From CAVXFS01 sp963761115 (GTDB lineage Bacteria; Pseudomonadota; Gammaproteobacteria; Burkholderiales; Gallionellaceae): 64,000 bases of DNA. How positions within the stretch are numbered: the stretch's first letter is position 1; each line of letters opens with the position of its first letter. The translations under genes were made by a program, and so were the position numbers. The notes under the pieces were generated by a model that was not told the origin of the DNA, did not search any database, and saw nothing but the letters and a program-made list of their open reading frames with translations. This document shows positions 1 through 7,265 of the stretch, piece by piece. The stretch lies in NCBI GenBank assembly GCA_963761115.1, contig CAVXFS010000005.1, positions 558,001-622,000 of the forward strand, in the 5' to 3' direction.

Positions 1-591
1 GTGCACGCTCGACACCGCATCCTGCCGCGCCACCGGCCCCGCGCCCAGCAAGCCGATCAGGTGGCTGCCCGCCAGCGGCAGCACAGCGCGTCTCGGCTCG
101 CAGCACAGGAACAGGCGACTGCGCGCCGCGATCCCGGCCAGCAAGCGGGTCAGTTGGTCCGACGAGAAATGATGCATGAACAAGTTGGCGATAACGATAT
201 CCCAGCGCGTGTCCTGCGGTTTTTCCAACCAGTCGAACACGTCCATGGCTTCAGCCCGGGGTGACCATCCGGCCTTGCGCAAGCCATCGAGAGTCTGCGG
301 TGCGACCAGGTCCAGCCGGTCAAGCAGGGTGACGCTGAGTTCCGCCCAGCGTTCCTTGCGACGCTGCGCAAGGCGCAACATCAGCGAACCGTCGCCGGCG
401 CCGAGTTCGAGCAGGGTGCGCGGGCTGAATTTTTGCGTGCTGCGTTCCAGTGCGCGCTCAAGGATCGTCAGGGTCGCCATCGCGCGATGGATGCGACGCA
501 GGTCGATGCGTGAGCGTTGCGCGCTCGGATCGTCGGCGGCAAGGCCGTCCAGCAGCTCCGGCTCGACGCGCCGCGGCAGGCTCAGGTCCAT
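1..591 (-). CDS. Class I SAM-dependent methyltransferase (3' end cut by window edge)
   Basis: Reading on the minus strand from the ATG at 591, the frame stays open to position 1, so the C-terminus lies outside the window. Residues 58-65 carry the SAM-binding glycine motif LLELGAGDG, followed about 45 residues on by DVFDWL and then DIVIANLFMHHF, the usual Rossmann methyltransferase order. It starts 24 nt after the stop of the type III polyketide synthase, so the two are very probably co-transcribed. Type III PKS plus methyltransferase pairs commonly O- or C-methylate alkylresorcinol, pyrone or quinone-like products; that the substrate is the PKS product here is inference. Family call is firm, substrate unknown. 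Confidence 0.8.
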   Translation of the reverse strand, partial: MDLSLPRRVEPELLDGLAADDPSAQRSRIDLRRIHRAMATLTILERALERSTQKFSPRTLLELGAGDGSLMLRLAQRRKERWAELSVTLLDRLDLVAPQTLDGLRKAGWSPRAEAMDVFDWLEKPQDTRWDIVIANLFMHHFSSDQLTRLLAGIAARSRLFLCCEPRRAVLPLAGSHLIGLLGAGPVARQDAVSSVH

Positions 592-615
592 GGCAGACTC
601 GCGGACCCGGCGCGG

Positions 616-1674
616 TTACGCGACCTTGAGCAATGCACCATGGCAACTGAATCCGGCGCCGAACGACGACATCCACCACCATCCGGGTTTGGCATTGTCA
701 TGAAGCGCGGCCTGCAACACGAAATAAACGAAGGCACTGCTCATGTTGCCAAATTGGCGCAGCATGTCCGCGCTGTATCTCAGGTCGTGCGCCGAGATAT
801 CCAGCCGGTCCTGCAACTCGAGCAGCACATCGCGTCCGCCCGCGTGCATGATCCAGGCGCTGATGTCCCCGGGCGCGATGCCGGCATTGCCCAGCGCCGT
901 GTGCAGCACCTGCTGGGCATGCTCGGCGGCCAGCCGGGGAACCGGCCGGGTCAGGATGTTGCGCAGCATGCCCTGGCGCGTTTCGAACTTGAGTGCCTCG
1001 CGTTCAGACGGATTGATGAGTGAGGCGAATTCCTTCCATTCGATGCTGCGCCGCTGCGGATTTGGCTGGCTGGACAACACGGCGGCTCCGGCCCCGTCGC
1101 CGAACAGGCAGGCGCTGATCAGCACGCCCGGGTCATCGTCGAGATACATCGCTGCGCTGCTCACTTCGACGCAGATCGACAAGACGTGGCGGCAGCTACC
1201 GGCCGACAGCAATGACTCGGCCAGGCGTAAATTGGGCAACGCCGCCGCGCATCCCTGTCCGACCAGGTCGAAGGCGAGCACATCGGCGCGCAGGCCGAGG
1301 CGTTCCGTCACGTAACTGGTAAGGCCCGGGCACAGATATCCGGTGCAGGTGCTGATCACCACGCCATCGATTACATCGGCATCGATGCCTGCTTCATCCA
1401 GTGCTGCCATACCGGCCGCAGCGCCGAGAACGGGTGCGTGGGCGAGGAAGCGGCTGTGCAGGGTGTCGGGGTCGATCATGAATACTTCATCCAGCGATGA
1501 CAGAGCGAGCGACCGGGATTCGATGCCGTTGTCCCTGGTGAGAACCATCTCCGCGATCAGGTGCGAACGCGGGTTGAGTCTGCCAAACCAGTCCGAGTCC
1601 TTGAACGCTTCCCAGCACTCGGATTTGCTATAGCGGCGCGGTGGATTTGCCGTGCCCAGACCATTGACGAACAT
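616..1674 (-). CDS. Type III polyketide synthase (chalcone/stilbene synthase family)
   Basis: A 352-residue thiolase-fold condensing enzyme, usual length for bacterial type III PKS. The catalytic triad is visible: Cys142 in DLVGQGCAAALPN, His277 in WIMHAGGRD and Asn310 in RQFGNMSS. The C-terminal SFGAGFSCHGALL matches the family's GFGPG-type loop. The family extends an acyl-CoA starter with malonyl-CoA and cyclises the chain to resorcinols or pyrones without an acyl carrier protein. The ATG at 1674 is preceded by AGGAG at good spacing. The next gene downstream is a methyltransferase 24 nt away, suggesting a small lipid or pigment pathway that continues beyond the left edge. Confidence 0.92.
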   Translation of the reverse strand: MFVNGLGTANPPRRYSKSECWEAFKDSDWFGRLNPRSHLIAEMVLTRDNGIESRSLALSSLDEVFMIDPDTLHSRFLAHAPVLGAAAGMAALDEAGIDADVIDGVVISTCTGYLCPGLTSYVTERLGLRADVLAFDLVGQGCAAALPNLRLAESLLSAGSCRHVLSICVEVSSAAMYLDDDPGVLISACLFGDGAGAAVLSSQPNPQRRSIEWKEFASLINPSEREALKFETRQGMLRNILTRPVPRLAAEHAQQVLHTALGNAGIAPGDISAWIMHAGGRDVLLELQDRLDISAHDLRYSADMLRQFGNMSSAFVYFVLQAALHDNAKPGWWWMSSFGAGFSCHGALLKVA

Positions 1675-1851
1675 CCTGGCTCCTGTTGAATTTTGGCACG
1701 CACCGCTATGCCAGCATTTAGTCGGACATCAGCGACAGGCGAGTAACAATGATCGGCTGACAAGGGCTTGGCTGGAATCCATTATCCGGGAATGCGGCGT
1801 TCATGGCCAATGGGTATCCAGCCTGGAACTGTCAGCGCTTGGGGGGCAGCG

Positions 1852-3054
1852 TCACCAGCCGGATTCACGCTCCGGCGTCGCCGTGATCTTGTGGATGCTC
1901 AAGTCCGCGCCGTTGAATTCCTGCTCCGGATTGAGGCGGATGCCGACCATTTTTTTGGTCAGGCCGTACACCAGGAAACCGCCGGCGAAGGCGATGCCGA
2001 TTCCCAGCAAGGTGCCGATCAGTTGCGACATGAAGCTGACGCCGCCCCTGCCGCCGAACGCCGTGGCCCCGAAGATGCCGGCCGCGATGCCGCCCCAGGC
2101 GCCGCACAGGCCATGCAACGGCCACACACCGAGCACATCGTCTATCTTCCAGCGATTCTGCGTGAGCGTGAACATCCACACGAACAATCCGCCGGCGATG
2201 CCGCCGGTCAGCAGCGCGCCGATCGGATGCATCAGGTCGGAGCCGGCGCATATCGCCACCAATCCGGCCAGCGGCCCGTTATGCACGAAACCGGGATCGT
2301 TCCTGCCGACCCACAGCGCGACCAGCGTGCCGCCCACCATCGCCATCAGCGAATTCACCGCCACCAGTCCGCTGATGTGGTCGATGGTCTGCGCGCTCAT
2401 CACGTTGAAACCGAACCAGCCGACCGTCAGTATCCATGCACCCAGCGCGAGGAACGGGATGCTGGAGGGCGGGTGCCCGGACATCTGTCCTTCCTTGCCG
2501 TAACGTCCATGCCGCGCGCCCAGCAGCAGCACCGCCGCCAGGCCGATCCAGCCGCCGACCGCATGCACCACCACGGAACCGGCAAAGTCATGGAACTCCG
2601 CGCCGAACGAGGTGTTCAGCCAGTCCTGGATGCCGAAGCGGTGGTTCCAGGCGATGCCCTCGAACAACGGATAGATGAACCCGACCAGCATGAAGGATGC
2701 GCCCAGCATCGGGTTGAAGCGCGCGCGTTCGGCTACGCCGCCAGACACGATGGCCGGGATGGCTGCGGCGAAGGTCAGCAGGAAAAAGAACTTGACCAGT
2801 TCATAGCCGTTCTTTTGCGCCAGGTCTTCGGCCCCGGTGAAAAAATTGGTGCCATAGGCGATGCTGTAGCCGATGAAGAAATAGGCGATGGTGGATACGG
2901 AAAAATCCGTCAATATCTTGACCAGCGCATTGACCTGGTTCTTCCTGCGCACGGTGCCCAGTTCCAGGAAAGCAAAACCGGCATGCATCGCCAACACCAT
3001 GATGGCGCCAAGCAAAATGAACAAGGCATCACTGCCAGTCTTCAAATCTTCCAT
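1852..3054 (-). CDS. amt: Ammonium transporter, Amt/MEP/Rh family
   Basis: A 400-residue polytopic inner-membrane channel for ammonium. The twin pore histidines are present at His164 (VVVHAVGGW) and His314 (WPLHGLCGAWGG), and the conserved acidic residue is Asp158 in HDFAGS. About 11 hydrophobic segments are visible. There is no obvious cleavable signal peptide; the start MEDLKTGSDALF leads directly into the first helix. The ATG at 3054 follows a strong GGGGGAG ribosome site. No glnK/PII gene sits next to it, unlike many amt loci. The C-terminal tail (after LTKKMVGIRLN) is cytoplasmic and could still be a PII contact; that is inference. Confidence 0.93.
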   Translation of the reverse strand: MEDLKTGSDALFILLGAIMVLAMHAGFAFLELGTVRRKNQVNALVKILTDFSVSTIAYFFIGYSIAYGTNFFTGAEDLAQKNGYELVKFFFLLTFAAAIPAIVSGGVAERARFNPMLGASFMLVGFIYPLFEGIAWNHRFGIQDWLNTSFGAEFHDFAGSVVVHAVGGWIGLAAVLLLGARHGRYGKEGQMSGHPPSSIPFLALGAWILTVGWFGFNVMSAQTIDHISGLVAVNSLMAMVGGTLVALWVGRNDPGFVHNGPLAGLVAICAGSDLMHPIGALLTGGIAGGLFVWMFTLTQNRWKIDDVLGVWPLHGLCGAWGGIAAGIFGATAFGGRGGVSFMSQLIGTLLGIGIAFAGGFLVYGLTKKMVGIRLNPEQEFNGADLSIHKITATPERESGW

Positions 3055-3217
3055 GTTCTCCCCCTTTATTATGGGCCAGTTTTTTGTATGGATAACTGAC
3101 CCTGCAGATTCTACTTCGATTTATCGGAAATTGAATCTTTCGCATTGAAAAACGATATCCTGAACCTGATGCCGGCGCTTGACATTGATCCGTGCCAGCC
3201 ATCGCGCTACCCGGAAT

Positions 3218-3763
3218 TCAGCTGCCCCATTCGCTCAGCATCTTCTCCAGCCAGAATAGCCCGACCATGGATTTGCTATCGTTGATCCTGCCCAGCCGGA
3301 TCCATTCCAGCGCCTCGGGCAGGGATAACTCGAACACCTCGAGGAATTCGCCATCATCCAGGTCGCGTCCCTGATGGGTCAGGCCGCGGGCCAGGAAATA
3401 TTCGATGCGCTCGTTGGTATAGCCGATGCATGGCCAGGCGGTGGACAGGTGACGCCATTCGCTGGCGACATAGCCGGTCTCTTCCAGCAATTCGCGCTGC
3501 GCGCATAGCAGGATGTCTTCGCCATGATCGATCTTTCCGGCCGGCAACTCGATGAACTCGCGCTGCGGCGCATAGCGGTATTGCCGCTCAAGCAGCAGAT
3601 TACCGTTGTCCAGCAACGCCAGTATCGCGACCGCACCGGGATGGGCGATGTGTTCGCGCGTGCCGATGCTGCCGTCCGGCAGGCGCACGTTATCCTTCAA
3701 CACCCTGATGAAATCGCCCTCATAAACGATAGCTGAATCGACGCGGTCTTCCTTTAGGTCCAT
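3218..3763 (-). CDS. NUDIX hydrolase, ADP-ribose pyrophosphatase-like
   Basis: A 181-residue protein with a complete NUDIX box at residues 76-98: Gly76, Glu82, then REL and EETGY, matching GX5EX7REUXEEXGU. Upstream, EHIAHPGAVAILAL and RQYRYAPQREFIELPAG are typical of the ADP-ribose/GDP-mannose pyrophosphatase branch (NudF type), where RQYR and ELPAGK contact substrate. Such enzymes clear ADP-ribose or nucleotide sugars. The ATG at 3763 follows GGGGAAT at 6-7 nt. It is divergent from the exported DUF6600 gene at 4021 and lies 163 nt upstream of the amt start; a functional link to amt is not evident. Confidence 0.9.
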   Translation of the reverse strand: MDLKEDRVDSAIVYEGDFIRVLKDNVRLPDGSIGTREHIAHPGAVAILALLDNGNLLLERQYRYAPQREFIELPAGKIDHGEDILLCAQRELLEETGYVASEWRHLSTAWPCIGYTNERIEYFLARGLTHQGRDLDDGEFLEVFELSLPEALEWIRLGRINDSKSMVGLFWLEKMLSEWGS

Positions 3764-4020
3764 TTCTATTCCCCGGTTTGACTACATGCTGGTGAATCGA
3801 CAGTACGTATCTTACCTGTTTTGATTTTGCATTAGTCCGCTTCGGTGGCTGGTGAATGCCATGCCGCTGACCAGTTTGATGGCGTGCTTGAATCGTTGCC
3901 GGAACAAATACACATGGAACTGGTCAACCATAAAGAGTACCATTTTGCATCAAGGGTATAGATCGCCGCCGTAACGTTTGCTGCTGTTCTGCAGGCAACT
4001 TGAATATTAAGGAGTCCTTC

Positions 4021-6252
4021 ATGTCGAATCCATCCCGCTTGTTTGCCCTCGCCGGCATGCTGTTGTTCATGTTATGGGCTGCGTTCGCCCGTGCCGACTA
4101 TGTCGATCCGCCCGAGCGCGTGGCGCGGCTGAATTTCAGCCAGGGCGAGGTGAGTTTTTCGCCGGCAGGCGAGAACGACTGGGTCACCGTTGTGCGTAAT
4201 CGTCCGCTGTTCCGGGGTGACCGGCTGTGGTCGGATTACAATTCCCTGGCGGAATTCCAGATCGGCAGCGCCGCGGTTCGGCTCGGTTCCAGCACCGGCG
4301 TCGAGATCCTGAACCTGGACGATAACATCGCACAATTCCAGTTGTCCGAGGGTACGCTCAACCTGAGCGTGCGGCGCCTCTATGAAGGGCAGATATACGA
4401 AGTGGATACGCCGACGCTGGCGTTCACCATCAACCGCGAGGGCAACTATCGCATCGATGTCGACCCGGACAGCAACATAACCACCATCCAGATTCGCGAT
4501 GGGGCTGGTGAGGCCTATGGTGAGAATTCCAACTTCCCTATGATCGCGGGCGACAATGTGCGTTTCTACGACAACAGTATGCATAATTACCAGTTGACTG
4601 ACATGCCGCCTGAGGATGCCTTCGATCGTTTTTGTTCCGATCGCGACCTGCGCCTGAGCCGTTCCGAGTCTCTGAGATATCTTGATGACGATGTGGTCGG
4701 CTATGCCGACCTGGATGAGTACGGCAACTGGCGCCCGGTGAGCAGTTATGGCCCGGTATGGTTCCCCAGTCGTGTCGACGCCGGTTGGGCGCCTTACCGC
4801 GACGGGCACTGGGTCTGGCAGGAACCTTGGGGATGGACCTGGGTGGACGACGCGCCGTGGGGATTTGCCCCGTCGCACTATGGACGCTGGGTCCATGTAT
4901 CCAATCGCTGGGGCTGGGTGCCGGGTCCGCGCCATGTGCGTCCGGTGTATGCGCCGGCACTGGTGGCCTTTATCGGCGGCAGCAACTGGAGCCTGTCGAT
5001 CTCGACCGGTGCGCCGATCGGCTGGTTCCCGCTGGGGCCGCGCGAGGCCTATGTGCCGTCCTATCATGCCAGCCGCGATTATTTCCGCCGTGTCAACGTG
5101 AACAACACGGTGATCAACAACACGACCATCGTCAACGTCTACAACAACTACTCCAGCGGCAGGAACGATGGGCACGAGGGTCGTCATTATGCCAACCGCG
5201 AAGTTGCCGGCGCCGTCACGGCGGTGCCGAGGAACGTGTTCGTGAATGCGCAACCGGTGCGGCATGCGGCGATACACCTCGACAAAAGGGCGCTGAGCAG
5301 CGGCGAGATCACCAGTAATGCACCGGTTGCCCCGAGCGCGCGCAGCGTGATCGGCGCGGGCAAGGAAACCAGGGTGCGGCCAGCGCGTGAAGCTTTTGAT
5401 CGCAAGGTCTTTGTGCGCAATGCACCGCCGCCCGGCGTGAGCCCATTTGCTGCGCGGGAATCGTTGTTCAAGAAAAACCCCGGCCGCGTGCCGGAGCCAG
5501 CAGCGGTCAGCCGCGACACCAATACCAACCCGAACGTGCGCGTGCTGGGCAAGCGGCCCGATCAGTTGCGACTGCAAATGGATCGTGCGACCGAACCCGG
5601 TTCGCGCTCGAGATTCTTGCCCGGGATCACTGGCCAGACGCGGGACCAGGTCAACATTAACAAGAGCGATGCCCTGCAACAGGAGCAGCGCCAGCGTCAG
5701 GTGGATCAACGCCAGCGTCAGGTCGACAGCGAACAGCAGGCAGTAAAACAGCAACAGGTAGAGCGTCAACGCCAGATCGATACGCAACAACAGCAGCAAC
5801 GCCAACGTCAGATCGACAGCGAACAGCAGGCAGCAAAGCAGCAACAGGTAGAGCGTCAACGCCAGATCGATACGCAACAACAGCAGCAGCGCCAGCGTCA
5901 GATCGACAGCGAACAGCAGGCAGCAAAACAGCAACAGGTAGAGCGTCAACGCCAGATCGATACGCAGCAACAGCAGCAGCGCCAACGTCAGGTCGATACG
6001 CAACAGCAGCAGCGTCAACGTCAGTTTGTGCCGCCAAAACAGGCGCAGCAGCAGCCCGTTTCACCATCGCAACAGCAGGCCGCGCCACCGCCACAGGGCA
6101 AGGCTGAGAAGGCACAAACGCCGCAGGAGCAGCGCCAGGCCGAGTGCGAGCGTCTGGCAGTCAAGCAACACCTTGACCCGAAACAGTGCCAGGGCAAGGA
6201 GCAGACGCAGGAGAATGCCGGTAAACGCGGGTTTAACTTGAATCGCAGATGA
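4021..6252 (+). CDS. Exported FecR/DUF6600-like protein with Gln/Arg-rich repeat tail
   Basis: Starts at the ATG at 4021, seven bases after AAGGAG; an in-frame TTG at 4000 lies upstream of that ribosome site and is less likely. Residues 1-25 form a signal peptide (LFALAGMLLFMLWAAFARA). About residues 30-200 resemble a FecR-like beta domain (LNFSQGEVSFSPAG, DRLWSDYNSLAEFQ). About 230-340 are a Trp/Gly-rich block (YRDGHWVWQEPWGWTW, SHYGRWVHV) typical of DUF6600 proteins. After about 540 the protein becomes Gln/Arg/Asp low complexity with three 30-residue repeats. The family is envelope-associated and of unknown biochemical role. Length 743 residues. Confidence 0.8.
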   Translation: MSNPSRLFALAGMLLFMLWAAFARADYVDPPERVARLNFSQGEVSFSPAGENDWVTVVRNRPLFRGDRLWSDYNSLAEFQIGSAAVRLGSSTGVEILNLDDNIAQFQLSEGTLNLSVRRLYEGQIYEVDTPTLAFTINREGNYRIDVDPDSNITTIQIRDGAGEAYGENSNFPMIAGDNVRFYDNSMHNYQLTDMPPEDAFDRFCSDRDLRLSRSESLRYLDDDVVGYADLDEYGNWRPVSSYGPVWFPSRVDAGWAPYRDGHWVWQEPWGWTWVDDAPWGFAPSHYGRWVHVSNRWGWVPGPRHVRPVYAPALVAFIGGSNWSLSISTGAPIGWFPLGPREAYVPSYHASRDYFRRVNVNNTVINNTTIVNVYNNYSSGRNDGHEGRHYANREVAGAVTAVPRNVFVNAQPVRHAAIHLDKRALSSGEITSNAPVAPSARSVIGAGKETRVRPAREAFDRKVFVRNAPPPGVSPFAARESLFKKNPGRVPEPAAVSRDTNTNPNVRVLGKRPDQLRLQMDRATEPGSRSRFLPGITGQTRDQVNINKSDALQQEQRQRQVDQRQRQVDSEQQAVKQQQVERQRQIDTQQQQQRQRQIDSEQQAAKQQQVERQRQIDTQQQQQRQRQIDSEQQAAKQQQVERQRQIDTQQQQQRQRQVDTQQQQRQRQFVPPKQAQQQPVSPSQQQAAPPPQGKAEKAQTPQEQRQAECERLAVKQHLDPKQCQGKEQTQENAGKRGFNLNRR
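5710..5979 (+). repeat. Three tandem 90-bp repeats inside the DUF6600-like gene
   Basis: Units run 5710-5799, 5800-5889 and 5890-5979. Each encodes the 30-residue period RQRQ-(I/V)-DSEQQAxKQQQ followed by VERQRQIDTQQQQQ. Within each unit RQRQ(I/V)D also recurs at half-period. The units differ by only a few silent or conservative changes, so the array is recent or homogenised. The first unit encodes V at the AVK position where the others have AAK. The multiple-of-three unit preserves the frame, so copy number can change without breaking the gene. Confidence 0.95.
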
Positions 6253-6263
6253 AGTTGTATGGT

Positions 6264-6292
6264 AGGTTGGGCTGCCTTTGTCAGCCCAACCT
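6264..6292. terminator. Perfect hairpin between convergent genes, possible bidirectional terminator
   Basis: AGGTTGGGCTG (6264-6274) and CAGCCCAACCT (6282-6292) form a perfect 11-bp stem with a 7-nt loop. It lies between the convergent ends of the DUF6600-like gene (6252) and the PPK2 gene (6323). No U-tract follows on either strand, so an intrinsic terminator is plausible but not proven; it could also be a dispersed intergenic hairpin repeat. Confidence 0.55.
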
Positions 6293-6322
6293 GCGGCACT
6301 ATCTCCTCATCCTCTGACCGGT

Positions 6323-7192
6323 CTATTTCACCAGTTGCTTGCGGATCGCCTGCAATTCCTTCCGGTGTTCCGCGCTGGGCTCGGGGTAGGCCAGTTTGAG
6401 CGACTTGAAAGTGTCGAGAATGACCTGGGAAATGATCAGCCGCGCATTCTCCTTGTCGTCGGCGGGGACGATGTACCAGGGTGCATCGCCGCTGCTGGTG
6501 GCGCTCAGGCATTCCTCGTAAGCCTGCATGTACTGATCCCAGCATTTCCGTTCTGCCATATCCGCGAGGCTGAATTTCCAGTTCTTGTCGGGATTATCGA
6601 TGCGCTGAAGAAAGCGCTTGCGCTGTTCCTCCTGCGACAGGTGCAGGAAGAACTTGATGATGCGCGTGCCGTTGCGATGCAGGTGGTTCTCCAGATCCAC
6701 GATGGAATCATAGCGCTCCTGCCAGATGGTCTTCTCGTTCACCAGTCCGTCCGGGATACCCTGTGACTTGAGGATGTCCGGGTGCACGCGCACGACCAGC
6801 ACCTCCTCGTAATAGGAGCGGTTGAAGATGCCGATGCGGCCGCGTTCCGGCAGGCACTGCGTGGTGCGCCACAGGAAATCGTGGTCCAGTTCCGTAGCGC
6901 TCGGATGCTTGAAGCTGAACACCTGGCAGCCCTGCGGATTGATGCCGGACATCACGTGCTTGATGGCGCCGTCCTTGCCGGCGGCATCCATCGCCTGGAA
7001 TATCAGCAGCACCGCATAACTGTCCGATGCGTATTGCAGCTGTTGTTGTTCGCTCAGATCCTCTGTTTGCTGGTCGAGCATCTCCCGGTACTGTTTCTTC
7101 GACTTGTACACCGGCTTCACCTGGGTCGGCCATTTATCCAGCTTGACCTTTTTCCCCGGTGGCACACGGAAATCCTTGATATCGATCTTCAT
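6323..7192 (-). CDS. ppk2: Polyphosphate kinase 2 family protein (PPK2)
   Basis: A 289-residue P-loop kinase. Walker A is at about residues 68-75 (MDAAGKDG) and the Walker B/lid region includes NRSYYEEVLVVRVHP. The motif order FQAMDAAGKDG, SFKHPSATELDHDFLWR and NRSYYEE is diagnostic of PPK2. These enzymes use polyphosphate to phosphorylate nucleotides (usually ADP/GDP or AMP, depending on class); the single-domain length fits class I or III. The ATG at 7192 follows AAAGGA at 6 nt; longer frames upstream have no ribosome site and an atypical N-terminus. A C-terminal LRIPEP-like region shows no fusion. Confidence 0.9.
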   Translation of the reverse strand: MKIDIKDFRVPPGKKVKLDKWPTQVKPVYKSKKQYREMLDQQTEDLSEQQQLQYASDSYAVLLIFQAMDAAGKDGAIKHVMSGINPQGCQVFSFKHPSATELDHDFLWRTTQCLPERGRIGIFNRSYYEEVLVVRVHPDILKSQGIPDGLVNEKTIWQERYDSIVDLENHLHRNGTRIIKFFLHLSQEEQRKRFLQRIDNPDKNWKFSLADMAERKCWDQYMQAYEECLSATSSGDAPWYIVPADDKENARLIISQVILDTFKSLKLAYPEPSAEHRKELQAIRKQLVK

Positions 7193-7265
7193 GCTGGTCC
7201 TTTCGTTGTCAAGATCACTCAGGTTGTTCAACTTTGAATATACAACAGGTGCGCCGAATATCCTG

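Noticed and set aside
1768..3099. A 443-residue plus-strand frame opposite amt
   Set aside because: Antisense shadow with no motif or start signal.
5710..5979. CRISPR-like tandem repeats
   Set aside because: Units are in-frame coding repeats without spacers.
4072..6018. A 648-residue open frame antisense to the DUF6600-like gene
   Set aside because: It arises from GC-rich codon bias and the repeat array, has no ribosome site and no family resemblance.
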